A stretch of DNA of 64,000 bases, from assembly GCA_963669455.1 (NCBI GenBank), contig OY770026.1:3410001-3474000 (forward strand), written 5' to 3'. This document shows, one piece after another, positions 19,053 through 28,200 of this stretch. Origin of the DNA: JAWKWH01 sp963669455. Lineage in GTDB: Bacteria > Pseudomonadota > Alphaproteobacteria > Rhizobiales > Rhizobiaceae. The position numbers and the translations under genes are program-made. How positions within the stretch are numbered: position 1 is the stretch's first letter; every line of letters starts with the position of its first letter. The notes under the pieces are model-generated. The model was not told where the DNA came from and ran no database searches. It worked only from the letters and a program-made list of their open reading frames with translations.

Positions 19053-19886
19053 ATGAAAACGATCCTTGCCGTGCTGCGTGGTCCCGATGATGCAAAACGC
19101 GTTTTGGAACGGGCGGTGGCGCTGGCGGTCGACCATTCAAGTCATCTGATCGGATTTCATTGCGAGACCCTGCCGATCGCCTATACCTCGCCGATCGGTT
19201 TTCCAAGCGTCGATCTTTATGCCTCCGACAAACAGGCGGCCAAGGAACGGACTGCCGAAATAAAACAGATATTCGAAAAGGCGACCGCCAATGCGGGCGT
19301 ATCGCCGGAATGGCGGGCCACAGAATCGATTTCCGGTGATGCCGGACTTTTGGCGCTTTCCAGCGCCTATGCCAGCGACATTGTCGTTGCGGGACAGGTC
19401 GACCCAAACATTTCCGGCGATGAGGCCGCCGATCTGGAAACGCTGTTGTTCGACAGCGGACGCCCTTTATTGTTCGTACCCTACGCCTCGTCCAAACCGC
19501 GGCCGATTTCCAAAATCATCGTTGGCTGGGATGGCGGGCGCGAGGCGGCACGCGCCGCATTCGATGCCCTGCCCTTGATCGTTGCGGCAAAGGAAACCGA
19601 AATCCTGACCATCGATCCCAACAACAACAAAAAACGGGACGCGATTATGGCCGGCGCCGAGATCGCGACGGCGCTTGCCCGCCATGGGGCAAAGGTTGTG
19701 ACGCACACACAGCCGGCAGGCGACATCGACATCGGTGCTGCGATTGAAAACCGCCTCGCCGATGCGCAAGCCGATCTGCTGGTGATCGGCGCCTACGGAC
19801 ATTCGCGTATGCGCGAGCGATTGTTTGGCGGTGTGACACGCACGCTTTTGAGTAGCATGCCGGTGATGACATTGATGTCGCGGTAG
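19053..19886 (+). CDS. Universal stress protein, tandem UspA domains
   Basis: About 277 residues formed by two UspA-like domains. The first begins MKTILAVLRGPDD and ends at FVPYASSKP. The second begins with SKIIVGWDGGREAARAAFDALP and has the ATP-binding-like signature GAYGHSRMRERLFGG followed by VTRTLLSSMPVMTLMS. Tandem Usp proteins are cytoplasmic and support survival under stress or starvation. CAGGAG lies upstream of ATG 19053; an earlier in-frame start at 19023 adds ten unconserved residues. It stands alone, separated by repeats and gaps from its neighbours. Confidence 0.93.
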   Translation: MKTILAVLRGPDDAKRVLERAVALAVDHSSHLIGFHCETLPIAYTSPIGFPSVDLYASDKQAAKERTAEIKQIFEKATANAGVSPEWRATESISGDAGLLALSSAYASDIVVAGQVDPNISGDEAADLETLLFDSGRPLLFVPYASSKPRPISKIIVGWDGGREAARAAFDALPLIVAAKETEILTIDPNNNKKRDAIMAGAEIATALARHGAKVVTHTQPAGDIDIGAAIENRLADAQADLLVIGAYGHSRMRERLFGGVTRTLLSSMPVMTLMSR

Positions 19887-19989
19887 ATAAAGCCGTTAGC
19901 GGACTTGTGACTGTCAGCCTTGCCATTCCGGCGGAAAACCGGTTATCGCTGAACTTTCAAATGTTCTGTATTCGGAGACCGTCCTTCCC

Positions 19990-20487
19990 ATGTCCCTGCC
20001 CGACAAAGCCTTCCCCGTTTCCTGGGACCAGTTTCACCGCGATGCAAGGGCGCTTGCCTGGCGGCTTGCCAGCCAGAACGAGGAATGGAAGACAATCGTC
20101 TGCATTACCCGCGGCGGGTTGGTGCCAGCGGCAATCGTATCGCGTGAACTTGGGATCAGGATGATCGAAACGGTATGCGTCGCCTCCTATCACGATTATC
20201 GCAATCAAGGTGAAATCGAGATTTTGAAGCACGCCGCGCCCGGCATTTTGGAAAATGACGCCGAGGGTGTCCTGATCGTCGACGACCTAACCGACACGGG
20301 CAAAACGGCGGGGCTGGTTCGGGCCATGCTGCCGAAAGCGCATTTCGCCACCGTCTACGCCAAGCCGAAAGGCGTGCCGATGGTCGATACTTTCATCACC
20401 GAGGTCAGCCAGGATACTTGGATCTGTTTCCCCTGGGATATGGGCTTTACCTATCAAAAGCCGATAGCCGAGGATGATATCGGGTGA
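19990..20487 (+). CDS. gpt: Xanthine phosphoribosyltransferase
   Basis: A 165-residue type I phosphoribosyltransferase. The PRPP-binding motif is VLIVDDLTDTGKTAG (about residues 93-107), and the pyrophosphate loop is CITRGGLVPA. The C-terminal WICFPWDMG is typical of Gpt enzymes. It salvages xanthine and guanine to nucleotides using PRPP at the inner membrane face. Its stop overlaps the GTG start of the MFS gene by 4 bases (GTGA), an odd but clear coupling of purine salvage to an exporter gene. Confidence 0.95.
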   Translation: MSLPDKAFPVSWDQFHRDARALAWRLASQNEEWKTIVCITRGGLVPAAIVSRELGIRMIETVCVASYHDYRNQGEIEILKHAAPGILENDAEGVLIVDDLTDTGKTAGLVRAMLPKAHFATVYAKPKGVPMVDTFITEVSQDTWICFPWDMGFTYQKPIAEDDIG

Positions 20488-21710
20488 CGCGACCTGCAAA
20501 GGCGCCGGTTGCATTTGTCCTTATCGTCACCGTCATCAACATGCTTGGTGTCGGGCTTGCCTGGCCGATCCTGCCGAAGCTGGTGGAGCAGTTTACCGGC
20601 GGCGGTGTCTCCAATGCGGCGTTCATCTATGGATTCATCGCCACCGCCTATGCCGTTGCAATGTTTCTGTTTTCACCGCTCATGGGGGCGCTGTCAGATG
20701 CGTTTGGCAGAAAGCCGGTCCTGTTGATTTCGCAGGCAGGCCTGGCGACGGATTATCTGGTCATGGCCTTTGCGCCGGATATTGGCTGGCTGGTTGCCGC
20801 GCGCATCCTGGCGGGTATTCTTGGTGCCACCGGAGCGACCGCCAACGCCTATATGGCCGATATTTCTACACCGGAAGACCGGTCTAAGAACTTTGGACTG
20901 ATTGGCGCGGCCTTCGGCGTCGGCTTTGTCATCGGGCCGCTGCTTGGCGGTGTTTTGGGCGCGATCGACATCCGGTTGCCGTTTTTGTTCGCAGCCGTGC
21001 TGATCGCGGCCAATCTTTTGTTCGGCCTGATTGCCTTGCCGGAATCGCTTGCACCGGAAAACCGCCGGACGTTTGTCTTTTCGAGCGCAAATCCCATCAG
21101 GGCGATCACCCGGCTGACGCAGTTTCCGCTGCTCTACCCGCTGCTTGCGGCCCTGCTGATAACCAATATCGCGCAGCGCGGGCTTGAAGCGATATGGGTG
21201 CTCTATACCGAGTTCCGCTTTGAGTGGACCGTGCGCGATGCCGGCTTTTCGCTTGCCTTTGTTGGCATCATGTTCGTGCTCGTGCAGGGCGTGATGGTGG
21301 GCCCGGTGGTCAGGCGCCTCGGCGAATGGCGTACCGTCATGGTCGGCTTTTGTACCTCCGCAATAGCCCTTGCCTCTTACGGTCTGGCAACCGAAGGATG
21401 GATGGTTTATCCGCTGATCGCCATCCACGTTACCGGTAATGCGCTGGCCGGTCCTGCCCTTAGTGCCATTTGCTCCAAAACTGTCCCTGCCGACGAACAG
21501 GGGTTGCTGCAGGGCACGCTGTCCAGTCTCGCCTCGCTCGCCATCATCATCGGGCCGCTTGCCGCCTCGATGGTGCTTGCGGCGGTCAGCGCGCCAAATT
21601 CGGCGATAAACCTGCCCGGCGCGTGGTTTATTTTCAGCGCGTTCCTGTTTGCAATTTCGGCCCTGCTGGTTGGTGCCAAACTCAGCCGAAGACCCGTCAG
21701 ATCCGGGTAA
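20484..21710 (+). CDS. MFS transporter, TetA-like (TCR family)
   Basis: A 408-residue, twelve-segment major facilitator protein. Motif A GALSDAFGRKPVLL lies between segments 2 and 3, and motif C-like GAAFGVGFVIGPLLGG in segment 5 marks drug:proton antiporters of the TetA(A/C) type. It probably exports a small molecule in exchange for protons. GTG at 20484 overlaps the gpt stop. TetA-like members are common chromosomal genes in rhizobia, so resistance to tetracycline should not be assumed. Confidence 0.9.
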   Translation: MTRPAKAPVAFVLIVTVINMLGVGLAWPILPKLVEQFTGGGVSNAAFIYGFIATAYAVAMFLFSPLMGALSDAFGRKPVLLISQAGLATDYLVMAFAPDIGWLVAARILAGILGATGATANAYMADISTPEDRSKNFGLIGAAFGVGFVIGPLLGGVLGAIDIRLPFLFAAVLIAANLLFGLIALPESLAPENRRTFVFSSANPIRAITRLTQFPLLYPLLAALLITNIAQRGLEAIWVLYTEFRFEWTVRDAGFSLAFVGIMFVLVQGVMVGPVVRRLGEWRTVMVGFCTSAIALASYGLATEGWMVYPLIAIHVTGNALAGPALSAICSKTVPADEQGLLQGTLSSLASLAIIIGPLAASMVLAAVSAPNSAINLPGAWFIFSAFLFAISALLVGAKLSRRPVRSG

Positions 21711-21764
21711 ATTTGCATATTCGACTTGAATGGTCGAAAATATGCGCCATTTAACCTATTGTTA

Positions 21765-22307
21765 ATGTTGTACGTTCGCAATTACATCGATTCGAAATTA
21801 GGAAGATTAAGCTTGAGACTGATCAACCCGACAACAGCCGATCAACTGCTCGAATGGGCAAGACGCATGCTGGGTGGCACACCGGCCCGCGTTCAGGCTG
21901 CGGCCCTGCCCTGGCGCATGACCGGCAGGGGGCCAGAGTTCCTGTTGGTGACCAGCCGGCAGACCGGACGCTGGATATTGCCGAAGGGCTGGCCGGAAGG
22001 TGATGAAATGCTGGCTGCCGCCGCCGAACGCGAAGCCTTTGAGGAGGCGGGTATTCGCGGCCGGGTTTCACCCGTTTCGATTGGTTCTTATTATTATTCC
22101 AAAGCCTCATCATCCGGACTTGAAAAGCGTTTAGAGGTCCAGGTTTTTGCGCTTGAGGTCGACGAGGCGGAAGACAAATGGCCGGAAAAAGCCGAGCGGG
22201 AACGCCGCTGGCTTTCAGCCGATGACGCTGCAAAGCGGATCGTTGAACCCGCACTTGCCGAATTGCTCACCAAATTCGAGATTAATCCACGGAAATCTGC
22301 CGCCTGA
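21765..22307 (+). CDS. Nudix hydrolase
   Basis: About 180 residues. The Nudix box is complete: it opens GWPEGDEMLAAA and closes REAFEEAGI, fitting Gx5Ex7REUxEExGU. It hydrolyses a nucleoside diphosphate linked to another moiety, possibly a diphosphoinositol or dinucleotide as in the DIPP-like group that has a PKG before the box (ILPKG is seen). The start is uncertain: ATG 21765 is chosen, while TTG 21726 and later codons are possible. It lies between the MFS and phosphate-transporter genes on the same strand. Confidence 0.9.
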   Translation: MLYVRNYIDSKLGRLSLRLINPTTADQLLEWARRMLGGTPARVQAAALPWRMTGRGPEFLLVTSRQTGRWILPKGWPEGDEMLAAAAEREAFEEAGIRGRVSPVSIGSYYYSKASSSGLEKRLEVQVFALEVDEAEDKWPEKAERERRWLSADDAAKRIVEPALAELLTKFEINPRKSAA

Positions 22308-22385
22308 GCTGCTTCCGCCGACCGCTTCTGTTGCACGGCTATGGCCAACCGGTCTACAGCCTGTTGGGGCTGAAACGGGATTGTG

Positions 22386-23942
22386 ATGATGGCGGACACC
22401 GGCCGCGAGTTTAAGAAGGCGACGCTCGACAAGGATCTGGACAAGATTGTTCATGTCGAGGCTGCCGTTACCACCGTGTCGCGCGGTCTTGCCGGGCCCG
22501 GGCTGGGGCTGCTTTTCTTAGTGCTTGTTGCAATTTTTGCCGCCATTTACGTGGCCGGAGAGCCCCGCGCGCTGATTATTGTGCTGGCGGCGGCCATCGG
22601 CGCCTATATGGCGCTCAATATCGGCGCCAATGATGTTGCCAACAATGTCGGCCCGGCGGTCGGCTCGAAAGCGCTGACGCTTGGTGGTGCACTCATTATC
22701 GCCGCGATCTTTGAAAGTGCCGGAGCCCTGATTGCCGGTGGTGATGTTGTCTCGACAATTTCCAAGGGCATTATCGATCCGGCAAGCGTCGCGTCGCCCA
22801 ATGTGTTCATCTGGGCGATGATGGCAGCCCTGATTTCGTCGGCACTTTGGGTCAACCTGGCCACCTGGATCGGCGCGCCGGTTTCGACCACCCATTCGGT
22901 GGTCGGCGGGGTGATGGGAGCCGGCATCGCAGCGGCCGGCCTGACGGCGGTCAACTGGCCGACGATGGGTGCAATTGCGGCCAGTTGGGTGATTTCACCT
23001 CTGCTTGGCGGCATCATCGCGGCGTTCTTTTTGGGCTTCATCAAAAGTTTTATCATCTATCAGGATGACAAGATTGCTGCTGCCCGGCGATGGGTTCCGC
23101 TGCTGATCGCGATCATGGCGGGCGCCTTTGCCGGCTATTTGGCGATGAAAGGGCTGAAGAAGATCATCAAGCTCGACGGCGGCACAATCTTGTTGATCGG
23201 TGCTGCTGCCGGTTTTCTGGCCTGGGCGATCACCAACCCGCTGATCCGCCGGCAGTCGGAGGGGATGGAAAACCGCAACCAGTCGCTGAGGCGGCTGTTT
23301 CATCTTCCGCTCATTTTTTCGGCAGCTCTCCTATCTTTTGCCCACGGAGCGAACGATGTCGCCAATGCGGTTGGGCCGCTGGCTGCAATCGTTCACACCG
23401 CGGAAGTCGGCGATATCGCCGCAAAGGTGTCGATCCCGCTCTGGGTGATGGTCATCGGCGCTCTTGGAATTTCCTTCGGTCTTGTCCTGTTCGGGCCGAA
23501 ACTCATCCGCATGGTCGGCGAACAGATTACCAAACTCAATCCGATGCGGGCCTATTGCGTGGCCCTGTCAGCGGCCATCACCGTCATCATCGCATCACGG
23601 CTCGGCCTGCCCGTGTCATCAACCCATATAGCGGTCGGCGCGGTGTTCGGTGTCGGCTTCTTTCGCGAATGGTATACAGCAAATTCCAAGCGGCGGCGGG
23701 CCTATATCGAACGCAAGCTGGAGCGGGCCCGCAATGTGGTGCTGCCCAAAGAGACCGCTCATGCAGGCGGTGCCGGTCCGGCGACCGTTACCAAAAAAGC
23801 CAATGGTATCGAGGCTTCGCACCGCAAATTGGTCCGGCGCACCCATTTCACCACGATCGTTGCAGCCTGGGTCATTACCGTGCCGGCCGCCGCCGTCATG
23901 GCAGGCGTGATTTTTACCATCCTCAACGGCCTGAGTGGATAA
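22386..23942 (+). CDS. pit: Inorganic phosphate transporter, PiT family
   Basis: About 518 residues with some ten membrane segments. The duplicated PiT signature is present: GANDVANNVGPAVGSKAL in the first half and GANDVANAVGPLAAI in the second. It imports phosphate, usually as a metal-phosphate complex, with protons. A charged N-terminus and a central cytoplasmic loop match the longer alphaproteobacterial PiT type. ATG codons at 22386 and 22389 are both possible starts. It is followed by a convergent universal stress protein gene. Confidence 0.95.
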   Translation: MMADTGREFKKATLDKDLDKIVHVEAAVTTVSRGLAGPGLGLLFLVLVAIFAAIYVAGEPRALIIVLAAAIGAYMALNIGANDVANNVGPAVGSKALTLGGALIIAAIFESAGALIAGGDVVSTISKGIIDPASVASPNVFIWAMMAALISSALWVNLATWIGAPVSTTHSVVGGVMGAGIAAAGLTAVNWPTMGAIAASWVISPLLGGIIAAFFLGFIKSFIIYQDDKIAAARRWVPLLIAIMAGAFAGYLAMKGLKKIIKLDGGTILLIGAAAGFLAWAITNPLIRRQSEGMENRNQSLRRLFHLPLIFSAALLSFAHGANDVANAVGPLAAIVHTAEVGDIAAKVSIPLWVMVIGALGISFGLVLFGPKLIRMVGEQITKLNPMRAYCVALSAAITVIIASRLGLPVSSTHIAVGAVFGVGFFREWYTANSKRRRAYIERKLERARNVVLPKETAHAGGAGPATVTKKANGIEASHRKLVRRTHFTTIVAAWVITVPAAAVMAGVIFTILNGLSG

Positions 23943-24061
23943 TTGCATCTCAAGCGAGGGCAAATGCCGTGACAGACAGCCAATCGGTTCGATAATGACG
24001 GGCGCTGCAAGCATGCCGTCATTTCATTGCCGAGGTTGTGACAGGCCATATGGAGCGTGCC

Positions 24062-24472
24062 CTATCTGAGGACATGCACCGCACATTTTGCATGGCGAAC
24101 AACACGGGCGGCGGTCGATCCGATCAGGAAATCGTCCCAGCCCGGTTTGTGTGACGCGATGACGATGCAATCTGCTTTGGCTTCTTGCGCAATATCCAGT
24201 ATTGCATTGGCCGCATGACCCCTTTGAACGATGACATCTGCGGCAAAGCCTGCCCGGTCTGCAATCGCCTTTAGTGTTTCTTCTGCGGCTCCGACCGATT
24301 GTTCCACGGTTCCGGCGGGGATTTGCGCCATCACATAGGCCGGAATCTCTTCGACGCAATGGGCAAGAATGAACCTTGTGTCACTGCCACCGATCAGTCT
24401 TGCCACCTGCATCATGGGTTCGGCCCGCTCTTCATGGCCGAGATCTACCGGGATGAGAATGGATTTGTACAT
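24062..24472 (-). CDS. Universal stress protein (single UspA domain)
   Basis: About 136 residues, one Usp domain. It begins MYKSILIPVDLGHEERA and ends with the ATP-binding signature IASHKPGWDDFLIGSTAARV followed by HAKCAVHVLR. The length is typical for a single-domain UspA that forms dimers. ATG 24472 is chosen because the family starts at this methionine; a start at 24538 would add 22 unrelated residues. A GGAGG lies 13 bases upstream, rather far. Confidence 0.93.
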   Translation of the reverse strand: MYKSILIPVDLGHEERAEPMMQVARLIGGSDTRFILAHCVEEIPAYVMAQIPAGTVEQSVGAAEETLKAIADRAGFAADVIVQRGHAANAILDIAQEAKADCIVIASHKPGWDDFLIGSTAARVVRHAKCAVHVLR

Positions 24473-25004
24473 GGACGGCTCTTTGCCTCCTTTTTCTCTT
24501 TGAGAATTGGTAATCCTATCAAGTGTGGCGGGGCACATCGTTGCGCTCGATCAAATTGCAGCTTCGGTGCAAAAGCGCCTGCCCGGAAAACGAAGCCAAC
24601 ACGAAGGGGCTGCATATCAGGCAAGCTTACCGCCTTGGCATAAAACCGGGCGCTATTTGCTGGTCAGCTCCCCGATAAAATGGCCTGTGCAATGGCAGCC
24701 CCCGCCAAATAAAAAACGCATACAGGACTTACTTCTCCCCGATATCCACATCCCGGATACACAAGATGTTGGGTCATGGAACTTTCATAAAACGACCCCT
24801 TGACGCGGGAAGCCGAGTCGCATTTTATGATGATGCGCTCACCTGTGTGACGCGGTTGAGCAGAGTTGATAAGTTCGGTTTTTCCAGATTTGTTGCGTAA
24901 GTCGTAGCGTTTCAAGGCATTTTTATTGCCGGAACGCAGCGGCTGGAATTTTGTCTTGAGTCATGACGAGGAATGATTATTTATCTGGCGTAAATCATCT
25001 GTTA
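24473..25004. other. Gap without a confident gene
   Basis: The stretch between the stress-protein gene and the nrdJ leader holds only one open frame that could be real, listed separately at 24664-24915. I see no RNA gene, repeat copy or terminator in the rest. Confidence 0.5.
24664..24915 (-). CDS. Possible small protein (doubtful)
   Basis: An 83-residue frame with a basic N-terminus (MKRYDLRNKSGK), two spaced cysteine positions (IKCDSAS and PGCGYRG) and a hydrophobic end. The Cys spacing loosely recalls small zinc-finger proteins but no family can be claimed. There is no convincing ribosome site. It could equally be chance. Confidence 0.2.
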   Translation of the reverse strand: MKRYDLRNKSGKTELINSAQPRHTGERIIIKCDSASRVKGSFYESSMTQHLVYPGCGYRGEVSPVCVFYLAGAAIAQAILSGS

Positions 25005-25020
25005 ATACTATATTTAGTAT
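25005..25020. promoter_or_regulatory. NrdR-box-like palindrome, distal
   Basis: ATACTATATTTAGTAT matches the NrdR consensus (acaCwATATaTwGtgt) at 13 of 16 positions by my count. NrdR represses ribonucleotide reductase genes. It lies 264 bases upstream of the nrdJ start, in an AT-rich stretch. Confidence 0.4.
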
Positions 25021-25180
25021 TTTTACTGAGTATGGATACCAGATAATGCGATATGCTCGATTCGGGCAACTTCGCAATCAGGCGTCAAATTTTGGGGGAC
25101 CCACCAGGTTTCCTGCATTGCGATAAGGCCAGGCGCTGTTTTGGCTTCAACGCTTTGCGGGTACCGAGGTAAGGAGAGTG

Positions 25181-25245
25181 CCGGACTTCCTGGGAAGCCG
25201 GTTAGGCGGGCTAGTGCCCGTTGGCGGAATGATGAGGACAACCGC
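25181..25245 (+). other. Structured leader of nrdJ
   Basis: Three consecutive hairpins can be drawn: CCGGACTTCC against GGAAGCCGG (25181-25201), CGGGC-TAGT-GCCCG (25207-25220), and GCGG (25224-25227) with CCGC (25242-25245). No coding frame fits this stretch well on the plus strand. It may be part of the nrdJ leader mRNA or a separate small RNA. Confidence 0.4.
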
Positions 25246-25253
25246 TGACAGGC

Positions 25254-25269
25254 ACACTATATATAGGGA
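25254..25269. promoter_or_regulatory. NrdR box upstream of nrdJ
   Basis: ACACTATATATAGGGA matches the left and central part of the NrdR consensus, with CTATATATAG as core. It ends 14 bases before the nrdJ start codon, so bound NrdR would block translation-proximal transcription. Only one clear box is seen near the gene, whereas NrdR usually uses a pair. Confidence 0.5.
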
Positions 25270-25283
25270 CTGGAAGGAAAATT

Positions 25284-28200
25284 ATGCGCATTGAACGGCA
25301 CTTCACCGAGAAAGGCCAGTCAGCCTATGCGGCGATTGAGTTTCGCAAGGCAATAAGTGAGATCAAGAACCCTGACGGTTCGGTGGTGTTCCGGCTTGAG
25401 GATATCGACGTCCCCAAACAATTCAGCCAGGTGGCGGCGGATATTCTGGCGCAAAAATATTTTCGCAAGGCGGGTGTTCCCGCACGGCTGAAGAAGGTCG
25501 AGGAGAATTCCGTTCCCTCGTTTCTGTGGCGCTCTGTCGCCGATGAGGAAGCCCTGGCGGAACTGCCCGAAGAAGCGCGTTACGGCTCTGAGACCGACGC
25601 TCGCCAGGTTTTTGACCGGCTGGCCGGCACCTGGACCTATTGGGGCTGGAAGGGCGGCTATTTCAATTCGGAAGAAGACGCCCTGGCGTTTCGCGACGAG
25701 CTTGCCTACATGCTCGCAACCCAACGCGTCGCGCCGAACAGCCCGCAATGGTTCAATACTGGCCTGCACTGGGCCTATGGCATCGACGGGCCGGGCCAGG
25801 GCCACTATTATGTCGATCCGGCAAGCGGCAAGCTGACGAAATCGAAATCATCCTACGAGCATCCGCAGCCACACGCCTGTTTCATTCAGTCCGTCTCCGA
25901 CGATCTGGTTAATGAGGGCGGTATCATGGATCTTTGGGTGCGCGAGGCGCGCCTGTTCAAATATGGCTCCGGCACAGGCTCCAATTTCTCCTATCTTCGC
26001 GGCGAAGGCGAAAAACTGTCGGGCGGTGGCAAGTCGTCCGGATTGATGAGCTTTTTGAAGATCGGCGACCGGGCGGCTGGTGCGATCAAATCCGGCGGCA
26101 CCACGCGGCGTGCGGCCAAGATGGTCGTGGTGGATATCGACCATCCGGATATTGAAGGTTACATCGACTGGAAAGTGAAGGAAGAGCAGAAGGTCGCCTC
26201 GCTGGTGACCGGCTCGAAAATCGTCAAAAAACACCTCACCGCGATCATGAAGGCCTGCGTCAATTGCGATGCGGACAATGACGCGTGTTTCGACCCCTCG
26301 CTTAATACTGCGTTGAAGCGCGAAGTCCGCGCGGCAAAGAAAAACGCGGTGCCTGAAAACTACATCAAGCGCGTCATCCAGTTTGCCAAACAGGGCTACA
26401 AGGATATCGATTTCAAGACCTACGACACCGACTGGGATTCGGAAGCCTATCTCACGGTTTCAGGCCAGAATTCCAACAATTCGGTTTCGTTGAAGGATGA
26501 CTTCCTGCGCGCGGTTGAACATGACGGGGAATGGAACCTTCTCAATCGCAAAGACGGTAAGGTTGCCAAAACGGTTCAGGCGCGCGATCTGTGGGAAAAG
26601 ATCGGCCACGCCGCCTGGGCGTCCGCCGATCCGGGGTTGCACTTCAATACGACGATGAATGACTGGCATACCTGCCCGGCGGCAGGCCCGATCCGGGCTT
26701 CGAACCCATGTTCGGAATATATGTTCATCGACGATACGGCGTGCAATCTGGCGTCGCTCAACCTGTTGCAGTTTTTGGACCGCGGGACGGCGAAAATCGA
26801 CCTCACCGCTTTTGAACATGCCGTTAGGCTGTGGACCGTCGTCTTGGAAATCTCTGTCGCCATGGCACAGTTTCCATCGAAGGAAATCGCAAAACTCTCC
26901 TATGAATACCGCACGCTTGGGCTTGGCTATGCCAATATCGGCGGCCTTTTGATGACCACTGGCGTGCCCTATGACAGCACCGAAGGCCGCGCCATCTGTG
27001 GCGCGCTGACGGCGATCATGACCGGTGTTTCCTATGCCACATCGGCGGAAATGGCCGGTGAACTCGGCCCCTTCCCCGATTATGAGCGCAATGCGGAAAA
27101 CATGTTGCGCGTGATGCGCAATCACCGCCGTGCCGCCCATGGCGACAAACAGGGCTATGAGGGGCTTTCCGTTGAGCCGGTGGCGCTCAAACACGCCGAT
27201 TGCCCCGATGCCGATCTCATCACCCACGCGAAAGCCGCCTGGGACAAGGCGCTGGAGCTTGGCGAGAAAAACGGCTACCGCAACGCACAGGCGACCGTGA
27301 TCGCGCCGACCGGAACGATCGGTCTGGTGATGGATTGCGACACCACCGGCATCGAACCCGATTTTGCGCTGGTGAAGTTTAAAAAGCTCGCCGGTGGTGG
27401 CTACTTCAAGATCATCAACCGCGCCGTGCCGGCAGCATTGCGCACGCTTGGCTATTCGGAGGCGCAGATCGGCGAAATCGAGGCCTATGCGGTTGGCCAT
27501 GGCAATCTGAACCAGGCGCCGGCGGTCAATCCGGGTTCGCTGAAGGCCAAGGGCTTTGACGATGAGAAAATCACCGCGCTGAACGACGCGCTGGCTTCGG
27601 CCTTCGACATCAAGTTCGTGTTCAACCAGTGGACGCTGGGTGCTGATTTCTGCAAACAGGTACTGGAAATCTCCGAGGAGCAACTTGCCGATTTCGAATT
27701 CAACATGCTCGGCCATTTAGGCTTTTCGAAAAAGGACATCGAGGCAGCCAACATCCATGTCTGCGGCGCGATGACGCTGGAAGGCGCACCGCATCTCAAA
27801 GACGAACATCTGCCGGTGTTCGACTGCGCCAATCCGTGCGGCAAGGTCGGCAAACGCTATCTGTCGGTCGAAAGTCATATCGACATGATGGCCGCCGCGC
27901 AGCCGTTCATCTCAGGCGCGATTTCCAAAACCATCAACATGGCGAACGATGCGACGGTGGATGACTGCAAGTCGGCCTATCTGCGCTCGTGGAAGAAGGC
28001 GCTGAAAGCCAATGCGCTCTATCGCGACGGCTCGAAATTAAGTCAACCGCTCAACGCCTCGCTGATTGAGGATGAGGATGACGAGGCCGATGAGGGGCTC
28101 GACAATCTGATCGAGGCGCCGGCCGCCGCGCGCGCCACGCAAGTTGCCGAAAAGGTTGCCGAGCGGATCGTCGAGCGCGTGGTCGAAAAGGTGGTGCGCG

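Noticed and set aside
20484..21710. Tetracycline resistance determinant
   Set aside because: The protein is TetA-like in fold and motif, but there is no tetR gene or mobile element next to it; it is coupled to gpt, as a chromosomal exporter would be.
25023..25241. 72-residue minus-strand frame in the nrdJ leader
   Set aside because: No ribosome site or family pattern; the stretch is better explained as structured leader sequence.
25140..25260. Cobalamin riboswitch upstream of nrdJ, suggested by GGGAAGCCGGT
   Set aside because: The later conserved parts (CCCGCAACTGT-like and the GCCACTG and AGCCAGGA-like boxes) are missing, and a B12-dependent enzyme is not expected to be shut off by B12.
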